Source: Reticulascus tulasneorum
Lineage: Eukaryota; Ascomycota; Sordariomycetes; Glomerellales; Reticulascaceae
DNA length: 64,000 nucleotides
Assembly: GCA_001557505.1 (NCBI GenBank)
Contig: LSAX01000007.1
Location: forward strand, 1,736,001-1,800,000
Direction: 5' to 3'
Shown piece by piece: positions 20,749-31,365 of this stretch (the first letter of the stretch is position 1; the number at the start of each line of letters is the position of its first letter). A model generated the notes under the pieces. It was not told where the DNA came from, searched no databases, and was given only the letters and a program-made list of their open reading frames with translations. Position numbers and translations under genes: made by a program.

Positions 20749-23700
20749 GGACTGACTACGCATTACCACATTAGGAAACGGGTACCCGAGTGCAGTCTCT
20801 TCTTTCGAACCACATCGCTGGGTACCTCTGTGAAACTAGGTCAGCCTTTTAGGGCTAGCGATACTTTACAGTTTGCGGCTATTCTGCTTTGGTGTTGATT
20901 ACCCTTTAGAGAGACCTTTTGCTGAACGGCCAAACCGCCTTCCGCGGAACGCATGGGCCTTGGAATTTAGCAACACGCCTTGCCGGCTTCGACCTAGCAA
21001 TACAACAGTATCCTGCTGGATCAGAGGGCGATTGGCGATAATTGTGCTACTATGCTATGTACCTTACCCACCACTTTGTCTTCATACCACGTAGTATTAC
21101 CTACTATGGCTCTGTTCGGGATATGAGAGATGTGCGAACATTGCGAGATTAGCCCCCCGTATTGGCGTATTCCACACGCTCCTCCTCGCGTTTCTCGCAT
21201 CCCCCAAGCATGCATGCTTCGCCCATCTTCCTTACGTACTCCCGCCCAGAGCCCGCATGGCCCAATCACGCCCGCCGAGTCCCCCCGACCTGGCCTTACA
21301 TCTTGGCTGGTTTGACTATACGCGCGTTGGTGCACGCCGAGATCGACTTGACCACAACCCCGCCTCGGCGGGTGGAGAGAAGGATTTGGAGATTGCAGTC
21401 TTCCTTGGAAGGCGTGGCGCAATGCTTGGGTATTGCGACGACGAGGACGGCGCTACCTGTGAGGACCTGGAGTGACTTTGGGTCAATCCTGGGAAAAGAG
21501 GGGGGGGTTTCTTTGCAGCATGACAGGGGCCGTATGTTGTACGAGGGAACGAGAGCAATTGGCACTTGGCCAGTGGCCCATTTATTGATAAAGCTTGCAC
21601 TGCCAGCGGGACGGGATATCATCTTTTGTCGATTCGTCGAATAATACTGCAAGGGAAAACGACGAGACAAACATGAATACGACACTTAGGCTCCAAGTTA
21701 CCAAGTGGTGGCTGGACGGAGACCTGGTGATTACGTGTTTTGCGTGCCTGATGATCCCGCCGCTATTTGAAATCGACGGTCAGCTCCAGGCTTCCATTAA
21801 ACGGCCAGCAAACCCTCATCATCAAAAGGTCGGCCCGTGGTGTTGGCATGGTATCACTCATCCGGCAACCCAGGCCCGGGATTGATGCAAGGACTCTGCA
21901 ACCAACGATGCGTGGTGCTTATGTGCCCTCGAGACTGGATGGTTATACGCTTATCTCACCCTCAGGAGATTAGTCTGCAAATCACAGCTTCTTGCTGATG
22001 AAGGAGCCGTGTCCTTGCTCTTGTTTGTCGTGCAGTTGGATATCCTCAGGTCCAAGCTAGCGAAATCCCTCGGCACCACATCCGGCCTTTTGCATCGCTA
22101 TTACACCAGCTTGACGTCACCGACATGAATCCCGTTATTCAGTGCCAGGAGTGGCTCGGGGAGCGACAAGGGCACAAAGGGCGAGCTGGAGGGCTGTGTA
22201 TTGTGATACTATAGATCACTTCACACGCCGGCCATGCCATCAAAAAGCACCGCTTGGGCTCATATCGGCATCAGGCCGTCAATCCTTGACCCGGTCCGTA
22301 CGATCCACCAGCCACGGTGATTTTGTGGTCTCCCGACTCGGTGTCTTTCGTCAAAATCCTTCGATCCTGCTGTGAAATCACATCCAGACTTCTAAGCCTT
22401 ACCAGTGGGAGAGTTCCCTGCATGGACTTGGGTCAGCTTCGTCAAATCAACCATTCCTTATTATTAGAGTGTCGATCACTTCATTGTTCGCAGCCTGGTG
22501 AGCTTTGCCCGATGATATTCCCGGTCCTGGAGATCTGTACTCGCACAAAGATGCCAATGTTCCGTATGCGATCGGAGTATCAAGACACTGCCCGGCACGC
22601 CAGCCGATTTTGTTCTCCCCCGTGGGGTGTAACCCCAAATTCAGAAACTAGCATTTACATCTGCAGCCTTGTGGCGAAACTCAGTGTATCATCACTCTGT
22701 TGGGGGGCACAATCCCACGTCAGCGGTGGTGTGCTCTCTAACGCAGGTACCTGTCTAACTCCGGAGGTTGTCGGCAATACGGATGGCGGATCGGTTACTC
22801 ATGTAAAGCCTGGGATCACTCGAAAATCCCACGGGTCCACCCCCATACCGAGGCTCAAGAACAGCGCCCTACGTCGTTTCGAGTTACGGTGCTATGAAAC
22901 CGTAGGGCTGATGGTTCAACCAAGATTCTGGTCCGTTTTGCTCCAGCTAAGTTCTCCACGCTCTTGTACTGGGTAACACAAGGTCATAGTGTGGTCTTGT
23001 CAGCACAAAAGCTTAGCTTCCTCGATGTACATTGTGGTCTTAGTACCTCTCTCTTCCTGTACTTGTCAAGCAACACGCTCGTCGACATTCGTGTCTGTCC
23101 CAGCTACCGGGGTCAATGTTGCTTCTTCCAAATTTCCCCTCATAAACCCCCGTTCTCACGCACCTTATGTCAGAACTCTGGATAAGTACTTCTGTTATCT
23201 TAAGTAGCCGGTGCCTGCTGTAAATATGTGCTGTTTCCGTTCCCAAATACATCTCTGAGGGTGGAGTCTGAAGTCAGCCCAGCGAAAGCGCCTGTCAAGA
23301 CGCCTTGCATATCCTTGCCTGCGCTCGGTAGCATCTTCTACCACTCAATGCTAGGCCGATTCAGCTTCGAATCGTATGCGGGTGCGGGTGCGGGCTCAGT
23401 CCAGATCTCGAAAGCCATCTCCTGGGATGACAGTCACGATAATCAGGCCGCTACGCCTTGAGACAGCGATCCAACTCTAATTCCGTGACCAATCCTGATG
23501 CAAACGGCTGTTATCCCTCTTGGCGTCATACATCATGGAAACGGCTGACTGTATGCCCGGATAGACTTGGGGTGCCAACACCAATAGCTGCTCTAGCGGC
23601 CGCTTCGCATATTCATTTCCGGAAATTTGCGACTGTTGCTTCACGATGCCATCAGCAGCCGGGGCCTACACGACCTTCATTCGTTTTAAATTGCTTGATA

Positions 23701-24162
23701 TAAGCGCATGCCTTTCAGGGCTGTACTTGTGGAGAGATGCGCCTTTGTAGACGCAAGTCTCTGGTCCGAAGAGGTGTAGATAGAGTTGATACCAAGCAAG
23801 GAAGCTGATTACCTTCCCTTCACCACGGTCATCAACCGTCATATTCGGGGTTTGATATTGGCCAGGAGGATGGATTTGGAAGCAGCTTTACATTGGGAGC
23901 ATGACTTCAATGGCCGGCTGATGACGTGAGTTCCAAAGGTGAAGGATTACTGTCAATGGACAAGATGTGCTGTATTATGTTGACAGAGAGACTAGCAGAT
24001 CCCCGAACAACAGAGCGACGTTAATATCTCCGCGCACCCAGGGACAGGTCGAAGCTCGTCACAGATTTCATGGCAAATCAAGTCCAATATCCGACATGGG
24101 AAGAGCGGAGACACCGTAATTGGAGATTTTGCTTTTAATGGACAATTTCACCCACTGCTTGA

Positions 24163-24178
24163 AGCTACCTAGGTAGCT
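24163..24178. repeat. 16-bp perfect palindrome AGCTACCTAGGTAGCT
   Basis: AGCTACCT is followed directly by its reverse complement AGGTAGCT. The core is the same CCTAGGTAGG-like word scattered through other intergenic parts of the window. Confidence 0.7.
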
Positions 24179-25314
24179 CAAGGTAGTCATTCTCAGGAGT
24201 AGCGGGTACTTTCCCCTGCCCTTTGTCTGCGCTAACTCTGTCGAAACATCACACAAATGTTAGAGCGTCTCCGCCTCCTTGCTAAATCCAAGCCCCCATC
24301 ACCTTTTCTTGCTCACCTAAGTTCTATTTCAAACATTACCGGGGATGACCTCCTTCTGTCGTCTGTGAACATAGCACGAAAGCTTGGTCGCCTCAACTCG
24401 GACGCAGGGAAGGACGGTGGATGATCGATACAATCTCAACCCTCATTGAACCTGTTCGCCTCTCGACGATCCCGCCAGGACTCTCAATGTTAGGTTGCGC
24501 AGGAATAAAGGTATAATCTGTGTCGAGATGGGAAGAGATGGTTTGATCCTTGGAATGTGTATTACCACCTATGGCATTTCTTCCTTCTTGCAACAGAAGG
24601 CCTAAAAACATCACTTCAAAAGTCTGGTGTTGTCAGCGAAGACAAATAATTCGAAGAATACACTGGAATCATCTCACACCACACAACGTTGGTGCTTGCA
24701 CTTAGGCATATTTGCTCGTGGAATCTTGCGCAGATCAGCAAATGGAGGCAAGCCCGTTTGCTTCCTGTAGCTTGCGTATTGACAGCGTCTTCACGTCTTG
24801 CCTTTGGGTGAAAACATATCACGGATTATGGGTCATTTGCTATTGTTTAGTGACTCCTCTGTGATTCTGTGTGATATTGCGGACCTCTTGTTCCGAACCT
24901 GCTGCTATCTTACTTAGCATAAAAGGAAAGACTTCTCTCCGTTGCTGAATTTCTGTAGAACCTTCAAGATCAGTGGTAGCACTAGGCTCTGAAAAGCAAG
25001 AGAGATGCCATCACGTTCTACTCGTTCACTGGACAAAGAATACTTCTGGTGAATTTTCTCATTGACCAGCAACTTGGGCTGTGCTTCCCATCTTTGAACG
25101 GGCATGCGACCTCGTTCATGACTCCAAGTACCAACAATATCCAATTCATGTTCAACTCCACGGCAGGGACGATGGCATCTGTCATTTCACAGCCAGAGAC
25201 AATCTTCGGTGCGCATTGCTCCAATATTCCCCAGAATCTGCCCATGGAAGCTGACCTCTGGTAGGAAGGGGAGATTTGCGCTGTCGTCGTAAGTGAAGTA
25301 CCATAACAAGGCAA

Positions 25315-25706
25315 CAACGACTTCGAAGTCGTTGCCAACGGCTCTAGCAACGACTCAAGCAACGCTCAGCATCATACTTAACTTTACATCCTGGATGGGC
25401 CATGACAACTGGCCTCAGCACAATCCATTCAGAATTACCATGGATCGCTCTTTTCAACACCAATTGACAGGAGCGACGCCGCAGGTGTTTCTTTCATCTC
25501 CAGCTGCGCAGGAACGCAGGAACGAAGGCGTAGTCGTTGCAAGTGAATTGAATCACCGGAAACGACAGGATTGAGCCATTAGTCACTGAAACTGAACAAC
25601 GGAAAGAACGACGTTCTGGGTTTTGATTCACACACTACAGTCACGGGTCATCGGCGCCCCTTTTGCGAATCAACTTCGAACAGGTAGGAACGAATCTACC
25701 GTCGTT
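25315..25706. promoter_or_regulatory. Cluster of seven AACGAC/GTCGTT words including a 20-bp palindrome
   Basis: AACGAC or its complement occurs at 25316, 25328, 25349, 25533, 25561, 25607 and 25701. The first two form the perfect 20-bp palindrome CAACGACTTCGAAGTCGTTG (25315-25334). It lies 0.9-1.25 kb upstream of the AlkB-like ATG. A regulatory role is inferred only from clustering. Confidence 0.35.
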
Positions 25707-26571
25707 TCCACATCTGCGTTTAAGGTCAATGCCCTCACGATGATTGAAAATCCCACAACTTACATATACTAATTCCACCCATCCTCAACTCATTCTTCAT
25801 CTTCACCCCCGACAGCCATCCTTCTACCTTCAGTTCCTCACATGCACCCTGTTTCTCAGCTGCACATCTTTTCTGGTCACGGCAAGGCAATCCGTATTCA
25901 TTTGGAAGCACGACTTAGAGATACGATCCATTCGGTTGCCCTCACGACCGTTGACAATCACCTTGTTTCGTGACCCTCACATCTTTCGAAGACTTACTCA
26001 TGCTCATCATTTGATTGATTGCCCGACTAGGATCGCCACTTCCCCCTTATATTCGTTTGTACATGCGCGGCTTTATCCGATTGATGTCTGCTCAAATAAC
26101 ATTATCATTCAATCACCGTTGTGCTACCGCAAGCACAAATCGCAATCTTCCCGACCAGTACCTGCATAACATCGAGCCTATATACATATCCTTGCAGGTT
26201 CAAAGTCGTTCTTCCTCTCTATAATCATATCCTTCAAGTTACTAGATCATATCGTTCGCCGTACACAACCACACCAATAGTTCTCTTTCGAGAACCACAT
26301 AAACATAGCAGGACCGACCGATAGCCTCTTCTGCCGACATATACAGACAGGCGAAGGTATACCTATAGATCATCATTACTCTTTCGGTTTCAATCACTCC
26401 CTTTATCACTAATTGAGCTTCACGTTTTCGAGATTCATTCTTGTACCCCCATTCATATCAAGGCTACGTCCTCCTCACATAACCTTCCTGTTGCATAGAT
26501 CTATATTCCTTATACACAGGTCTTCAATACCCACTTATATATATCTCAAATAACAGTTCAGCACAGACACC

Positions 26572-28802
26572 ATGCCTAAAAGAGCCACAGCTGAGCGTGG
26601 TGTGAGCGAGCAGTCGAGTCCTGCGCCGGCAGGGAAGCGACAGAAACTCGGCATGTCTGAGGACAAGTTGCCGCTTGACCCGCGACCGAAGCCACGACAA
26701 GCACCTAAAATTTGGGCGCAGAAGCGTCAGGCTCTTTGTGAGGCATTGCCTTATTTCAAAGCTCATCAGGGCAGCTTATATACTAGCGGAGGGATCGCAA
26801 TGGGCTTTCTGATTGACGGCGAGGTTATGAAACGTGATTTCATTAGTGCCAATGTTATAATCACCAGCCTGTAAGTCCCTGAACAGGTTATCTCTGTCAA
26901 TGGTTTGACTAATATTTCTTTTGCGACAGCGGTGGAGGACGTGAAAAGGACGACAAGGGCAACATGGTACGGACAAAGGAGGGCGCTCCGCACCTTCGCA
27001 AGTCATGCATTGAATCCATGAACGCAAAGCGGCCAATTGGTGTTATAGCTGGTACGAAGGATCTTCCCTTTCGGAAGTTGTATGTGGATGTTAACCTATG
27101 ATTTAGGCGAGAATTATTCTCTGCTTCCCGTCTGTCCTCCCCATGCTTATAGTGTGCTCGACTGGTTCACGATTACACATATATGGTACGAAAAAGATCC
27201 CAGCACTAATATCAGGGTCTGCAAGATTCGACTTGAGAAAACAAGTCGAGAGACAACTTCCTGGTGGACACCTGAGGGCCACGATGATACTCCAGCATCC
27301 CAAGACGAGCCAAAAAGCCAGGTATGCGAGACTTGCGAGGAGTCCTCCTTACAGATATTCACAGTCCCCGCATGCCTCAATGCAGGTTGCAAAGAATTCA
27401 AGAGCTCAGAGATCTTTAAAGATGAGTCCTTGGCTTACAACGAAGCATTTTTACACCAACAGAATGAATTTGAAACACCACAAGAGCCTCTGGTGCCTCA
27501 CCACCCTCTCACAGATCTTGACAGTCAAGGCATGACCGGAACTGAGACAAAGTTTCGTGGGGGCATTGTTTGTACCAAATGTGGCGGATGCATGTCACGG
27601 CGGCAATGGGCTAGTTGGGTTTACGAGACTCCTGCCTGTGGTTTCCAGCTGTCCGCCGCTCCGGGGCCGGTTGCTGTCAGTGAAAGTGAGAACACTAAGC
27701 AGCGTAGTTCCTCAAGGAACAAACATTGCCACTCCAATATCCAAGCTAAGCATCACACGCTTGGGGCGTATGAGGTAACACAGTATTTTCTTCCAGACGA
27801 CCTCAAGAATCCCACTTGCATCATTGGCACTGCTACCGTATTTCATTCCAACCTCGCTATCAACAGTCGACCAGATGGACCAGATGTTCTCTGGCAGAGA
27901 TTGCAGGGAGACATGAACAAGGGCTTTGACTTGAAGAGAAACCCTGCATTTCTTCCAGGTTGTAAGTACCAACTTTCATGCACACTTTGTCGAATCATTT
28001 TACCAACTTCTCACAGCTAAGGGGCAAAGCCTTACTCGTCACTTTCAACAAAATTGGGGTGCTCCGTACAAGTTCGCTGTTGATGTTGACTCGAAGGCAT
28101 TTAATGATGCGCCAGATTCTGTTCTTAAATGTCTCTTCCGTTTACGCTGGGCTGGTGAGAAGGCTATCAAGGCAACTTTTGACCCTTTGGTTTTGAATGG
28201 CTCCTCGCCAGAGGCAAACCAGCCGTTGCCACAACCAAACTTGCCTCAAGAGTTTGTTGAATTCAACGAGTTGCTCTCTCTTGCCTATATGACCGGAGAC
28301 AAGATTCATGTAAGTAGAATTTCCTTTTGACCATACAACAGCTGACCGAGCGTTTACAGTATCATGATGACGGCGAGGACACTCTCGGACCTACCGTTGC
28401 CACACTCTCCCTAGGCAGCCCTGCCACAATGTCTTTCCGCGCGAAAAAGAGGAAGGCGAAGGGCAAAGAGATTTCGAAGGCTGTCCCTGACAACAGAGTG
28501 AAAGATAAGGAAGCGAGGGAAGCGGTGCTCAGGTTCTCTCTTTTTCATGGCGATTTGGTTGTCATGCATGGAGAAGCGATCCAAAAGCTCTACGAGGTTT
28601 GATTACTTTCCAGCCGAGACCAGTCACCGTAGCTAACGTTGGTTTGCAGCACATGGTCGAACCGCATGGCCTTCGTCGGCTTGCCATGACTGGTCGGTTC
28701 ATCAACCCAGATAAACTGCCATCAGACGATGCTAGAAGAGATGCAAACGAGAAGGGCGCTATCCCCCAAAGGGCTGCTCAATGGGCATATGATGGCCAGT
28801 GA
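26572..28802 (+). CDS. AlkB-like 2OG-Fe(II) dioxygenase with SRA-like N-terminus and zinc-binding middle
   Basis: Six exons: 26572-26870, 26930-27051, 27107-27961, 28017-28309, 28360-28596, 28650-28802 (introns 50-59 bp). They give 652 aa with no frame break. The start context is CACCATGCC. Residues 1-60 are basic (possible nuclear signal PAGKRQKL). Residues about 70-195 resemble an SRA/YDG fold: FISANVIITSLGGGREKDD, then RPIGVIAGENY, then YSVLDWFTITHIWYEK. Residues 214-320 carry paired cysteines (CETC, ACLNAGC, CTKCGGC, AC) suggesting a zinc fold. Residues about 505-620 are the AlkB-type double-stranded beta-helix: AYMTGDKIHYHDDGE gives H525 and D527, HGDLVVMHGE follows, H603 completes the Fe triad, and RLAMTGR gives R612 and R618 for 2-oxoglutarate. 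AlkB enzymes oxidatively demethylate nucleic acids. Target unknown. The last donor, GTTTGA, is weak but restores the conserved H603. Confidence 0.85.
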
Positions 28803-29338
28803 TCCATCGAATTGACACTGGACGGGTTTTTGCGAAACGGCAACTGGAGAAGGCGGCGGCACATTGGAGCTATTCGTGTTTTATTTTCATTGTTTGGAGA
28901 CAGGTTTGGGGGAGATGCACTTCGAATGGGCAATTTCCAAGATCCGGAGGAAATCATTAACAGGTACGCTTGCAGCGGATGGCGGAAGCCAAATGGGGTT
29001 TGTGCTATTGGGTTTCGGAGATCATGGTTGCCATGGAAGATCGCGGCCTCAATGATCTCTTTGTTTGCAATTTGGGTTTGCACCAGCGGGTTTCAATGTC
29101 GTGGCTGAAGGGTTGATGGCATTGCCGAGCACACTTCACAACATATACAGCTTGCGACTGGCGTTTTTTTTTTCTCGGTTTCATGACATTTAGCTATCAT
29201 GCTCAGCACTAGCAAGCAGCATTTTCTACCTCTAGCTCTTTCGAGTTTTTGCAACACTGCAATAACGTTAGATAGCTCGCATATACACAACTCGAAGGCA
29301 GGTCTTTCAATTGATTAAATCATACAAAGGGTGCTGCT
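28803..29338. other. Convergent intergenic region, AlkB-like gene and aspartic protease 3' ends
   Basis: A tail-to-tail gap of 536 bp. It should contain both 3' UTRs. A run of T residues near 29165 is the only marked feature. No gene was recognised. Confidence 0.6.
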
Positions 29339-31365
29339 CTAAGTATTCATGTATAGTGAAACTGCTAGTGAGCTTATTAGTAGTGTTACAAGCTGCCTGG
29401 TAAGTGCCCAAGAAGACGCCGTTGATGGTGTTTCTGTCGGCGCTGGGGTCTCTGTGGGGCTGCCGCCCGTTCCCGTCTGTTGAGGGATGAATGTCTCTGT
29501 TGTGACTCTCCCTGTGCGACAGCTCGAGTCAAAGGCTGGACAGGATGTGATTGTATAGGTGGTGGTGTATGCTTCGGTTGGGATGCCGCGAGTTGCCGAG
29601 GTCGTGATTGTCTAAACGGTGTTAGTCATTGCCTGATTTGACGTTGCTCCACAATAGGAGGTATGAAAACCACTAGGACTATGATTACGCAGGACGACTT
29701 TCAAAGCTACAGACAGATGGGAAAAGAGATCCAGAAACTGGAACGCACTCACCCTAGAAGTAGATACGGCCCCGCCATCGGCTCTACAAAGCCCCGTCAC
29801 ATCGGGGACGGCATCGGTGCCCTCCCCGATGGCGACGATGTCGCTGCCGCAATTGGCGGCTTGCGCGATGTGGACAGCCTGGTTGTCCCAGTCGAAGACG
29901 AAGTAACCCGCTCGCAAGATGCTGTCGCCCACGATCTGCTGGTCGGTAGTGATGACCAGGCCGATGTAGCAGTACTGGCTGGAGCCGAGGTTCAGGATGA
30001 AGTCGCTGAGCGGCACGCGCAGCGTCTTGTTCCCGAAGCTGAAGTCGACGGTGTCGGCGGAGTCGCGGTAGGCGCAGTCGGTCAGCCAGTAGCCCTCGCC
30101 GTCGGAGAAGGCGTTGAGGTCGGTGAGGAGGGGGTAGGCGATGTTGTCGTGCAGGCGGGTCAGGGTTGTGCCGCTGTCGAGCATGACGTTGGTGTCGGCG
30201 CGGGAGATGGGGTAGAATTTGGAGTTGGAGGATATGGTCATCCCCACGGAGGAGAGCTCTGCTCCTAATCTGGGATGGAGTTAGAACACAAGCCTTTGGG
30301 GAGGATGGGGAGGGCAGGGGGACCCACCGAGGCTCGCCTCCGGCGCCGTTGGCTAGGGGGACTCGTTCAAGGGTTCCGATGAACTTGCCCGTATCCAAAC
30401 CGCCGTAAATCATGGCCCCCGTGACAGCATCCGCGTGCCTCAGATCGAGCGAGAAGACGCGGCTCGCGATGACGCCCTGCTCCGCCAGACTGTTCAGGAT
30501 CAAACTGTACGGCCGGCCCGCGGTGTAGCCGGCATAGAGATCCGGCGCAAGGCCCAGGATGCCCTGGCTCTGGCCCTCGCTCGCGGTAACGACGCCAAAG
30601 GTCTGGTTCACGATGGTGCCGGAGCCCATGCTGACGGTGTCGCGGTAGTACTGGATCTCCACGCTGGTCAGGGTGCTGGGGTCGGACGGGTCGCCGTAGT
30701 TGATGGTCTGGGAGCCGAAGGGGCCGACGGGCGGGGTGCTGGAGTCGGAGGGGCTGTATTGGCCGAAGGATAGGCAGTCCGCTACCTGAGCTTGGGAGGG
30801 GGCGGTTTCGCAGTTTGGGTTCACCCAAAGCTCGCTTGAGCCGGTGTCCACGAGGACTGTGACATTCTGGGGCGGGGTGCCGATTGAGACTGAGGAGAGG
30901 TTAGAAGTCGAGCGGGTGAGGTAAGCCGGCGCATGTTCACAGGCTCTGGGACATTCTGGCAGACAACTCCACTAGAGTGTTCAGGATGAGTACTCAAGGA
31001 TTACCGGATATGAGTATTCTACTTAAGCTCATAACTTGGATGTCTAAGAATATTGCTTGCCAGAATTATCCAGGCCGTGTGCCGTCATGTGCTTGCTCTG
31101 CCCATCACCCTCTCGGAAGGTACTTTTACTTGAGCGTGTGGGGTTGGGGATCCGAGTTCTTACGGGTCATGGCATAGAAGAAGTCCTTGTTGGCAAGAAC
31201 GACCTCGATAGCTTGCCTCCGCTGCAGCCCGTCCAGTTTCCTATCCACGGCCTCGACCGGAACGCTGAGGTAGCCATCGCCGTGGATGGCGCGGGGGAAG
31301 CCAATGGCTTCGGCGGCGTCGAGGAACGCGCTGGCCGCGCCGAGGATCGAGAGGAAGCGCCTCAT
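29339..31365 (-). CDS. Pepsin-like aspartic protease, GPI-anchored (yapsin/candidapepsin type)
   Basis: Four exons, 31164-31365, 30328-30889, 29753-30269 and 29339-29611, encode 517 aa. Introns are 274, 58 and 142 bp. The first donor is GTAAGA; it joins YAMT to LSIGTPPQN in the expected family sequence. A signal peptide (1-20) is followed by a propeptide with an RR pair at about residues 49-50. Catalytic motifs are VDTGSSELW (D82) and MLDSGTTLT (D286), with the flap region between them (VEIQYYRDT.. GSGTIVNQTFGVV). The last exon is a Thr/Pro-rich stalk with one Cys module (YTTTYTITSC...C..GRVTTE) like those in the chitinase, then a hydrophobic tail fitting a GPI signal. Such proteases process or shed wall proteins at the cell surface. 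Exons 3-4 depend on my splice call (AGG to ACAATCACG). Confidence 0.9.

Larger units (their letters stand above)
18929..26571. other. 7.6-kb gene desert upstream of the AlkB-like gene
   Basis: No recognisable gene on either strand. The longest ORFs (19885-20556 and 22317-22976, both +, about 220 codons) lack known motifs and have random-looking composition. Small features are an inverted repeat at 20603-20748, a 16-bp palindrome at 24163-24178 and a cluster of AACGAC words at 25316-25706. The last 300 bp before 26572 are pyrimidine-rich, consistent with a promoter or leader. Confidence 0.55.

Noticed and set aside
22317..22976. 219-codon + strand frame
   Set aside because: Random-looking Cys/Ser-rich translation with no family resemblance.
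28597..28602. GTTTGA read as Val plus stop ending the AlkB-like protein
   Set aside because: Ending here would remove the conserved third Fe ligand His and both Arg residues; the next exon restores them in frame after a standard CTAAC/CAG acceptor.
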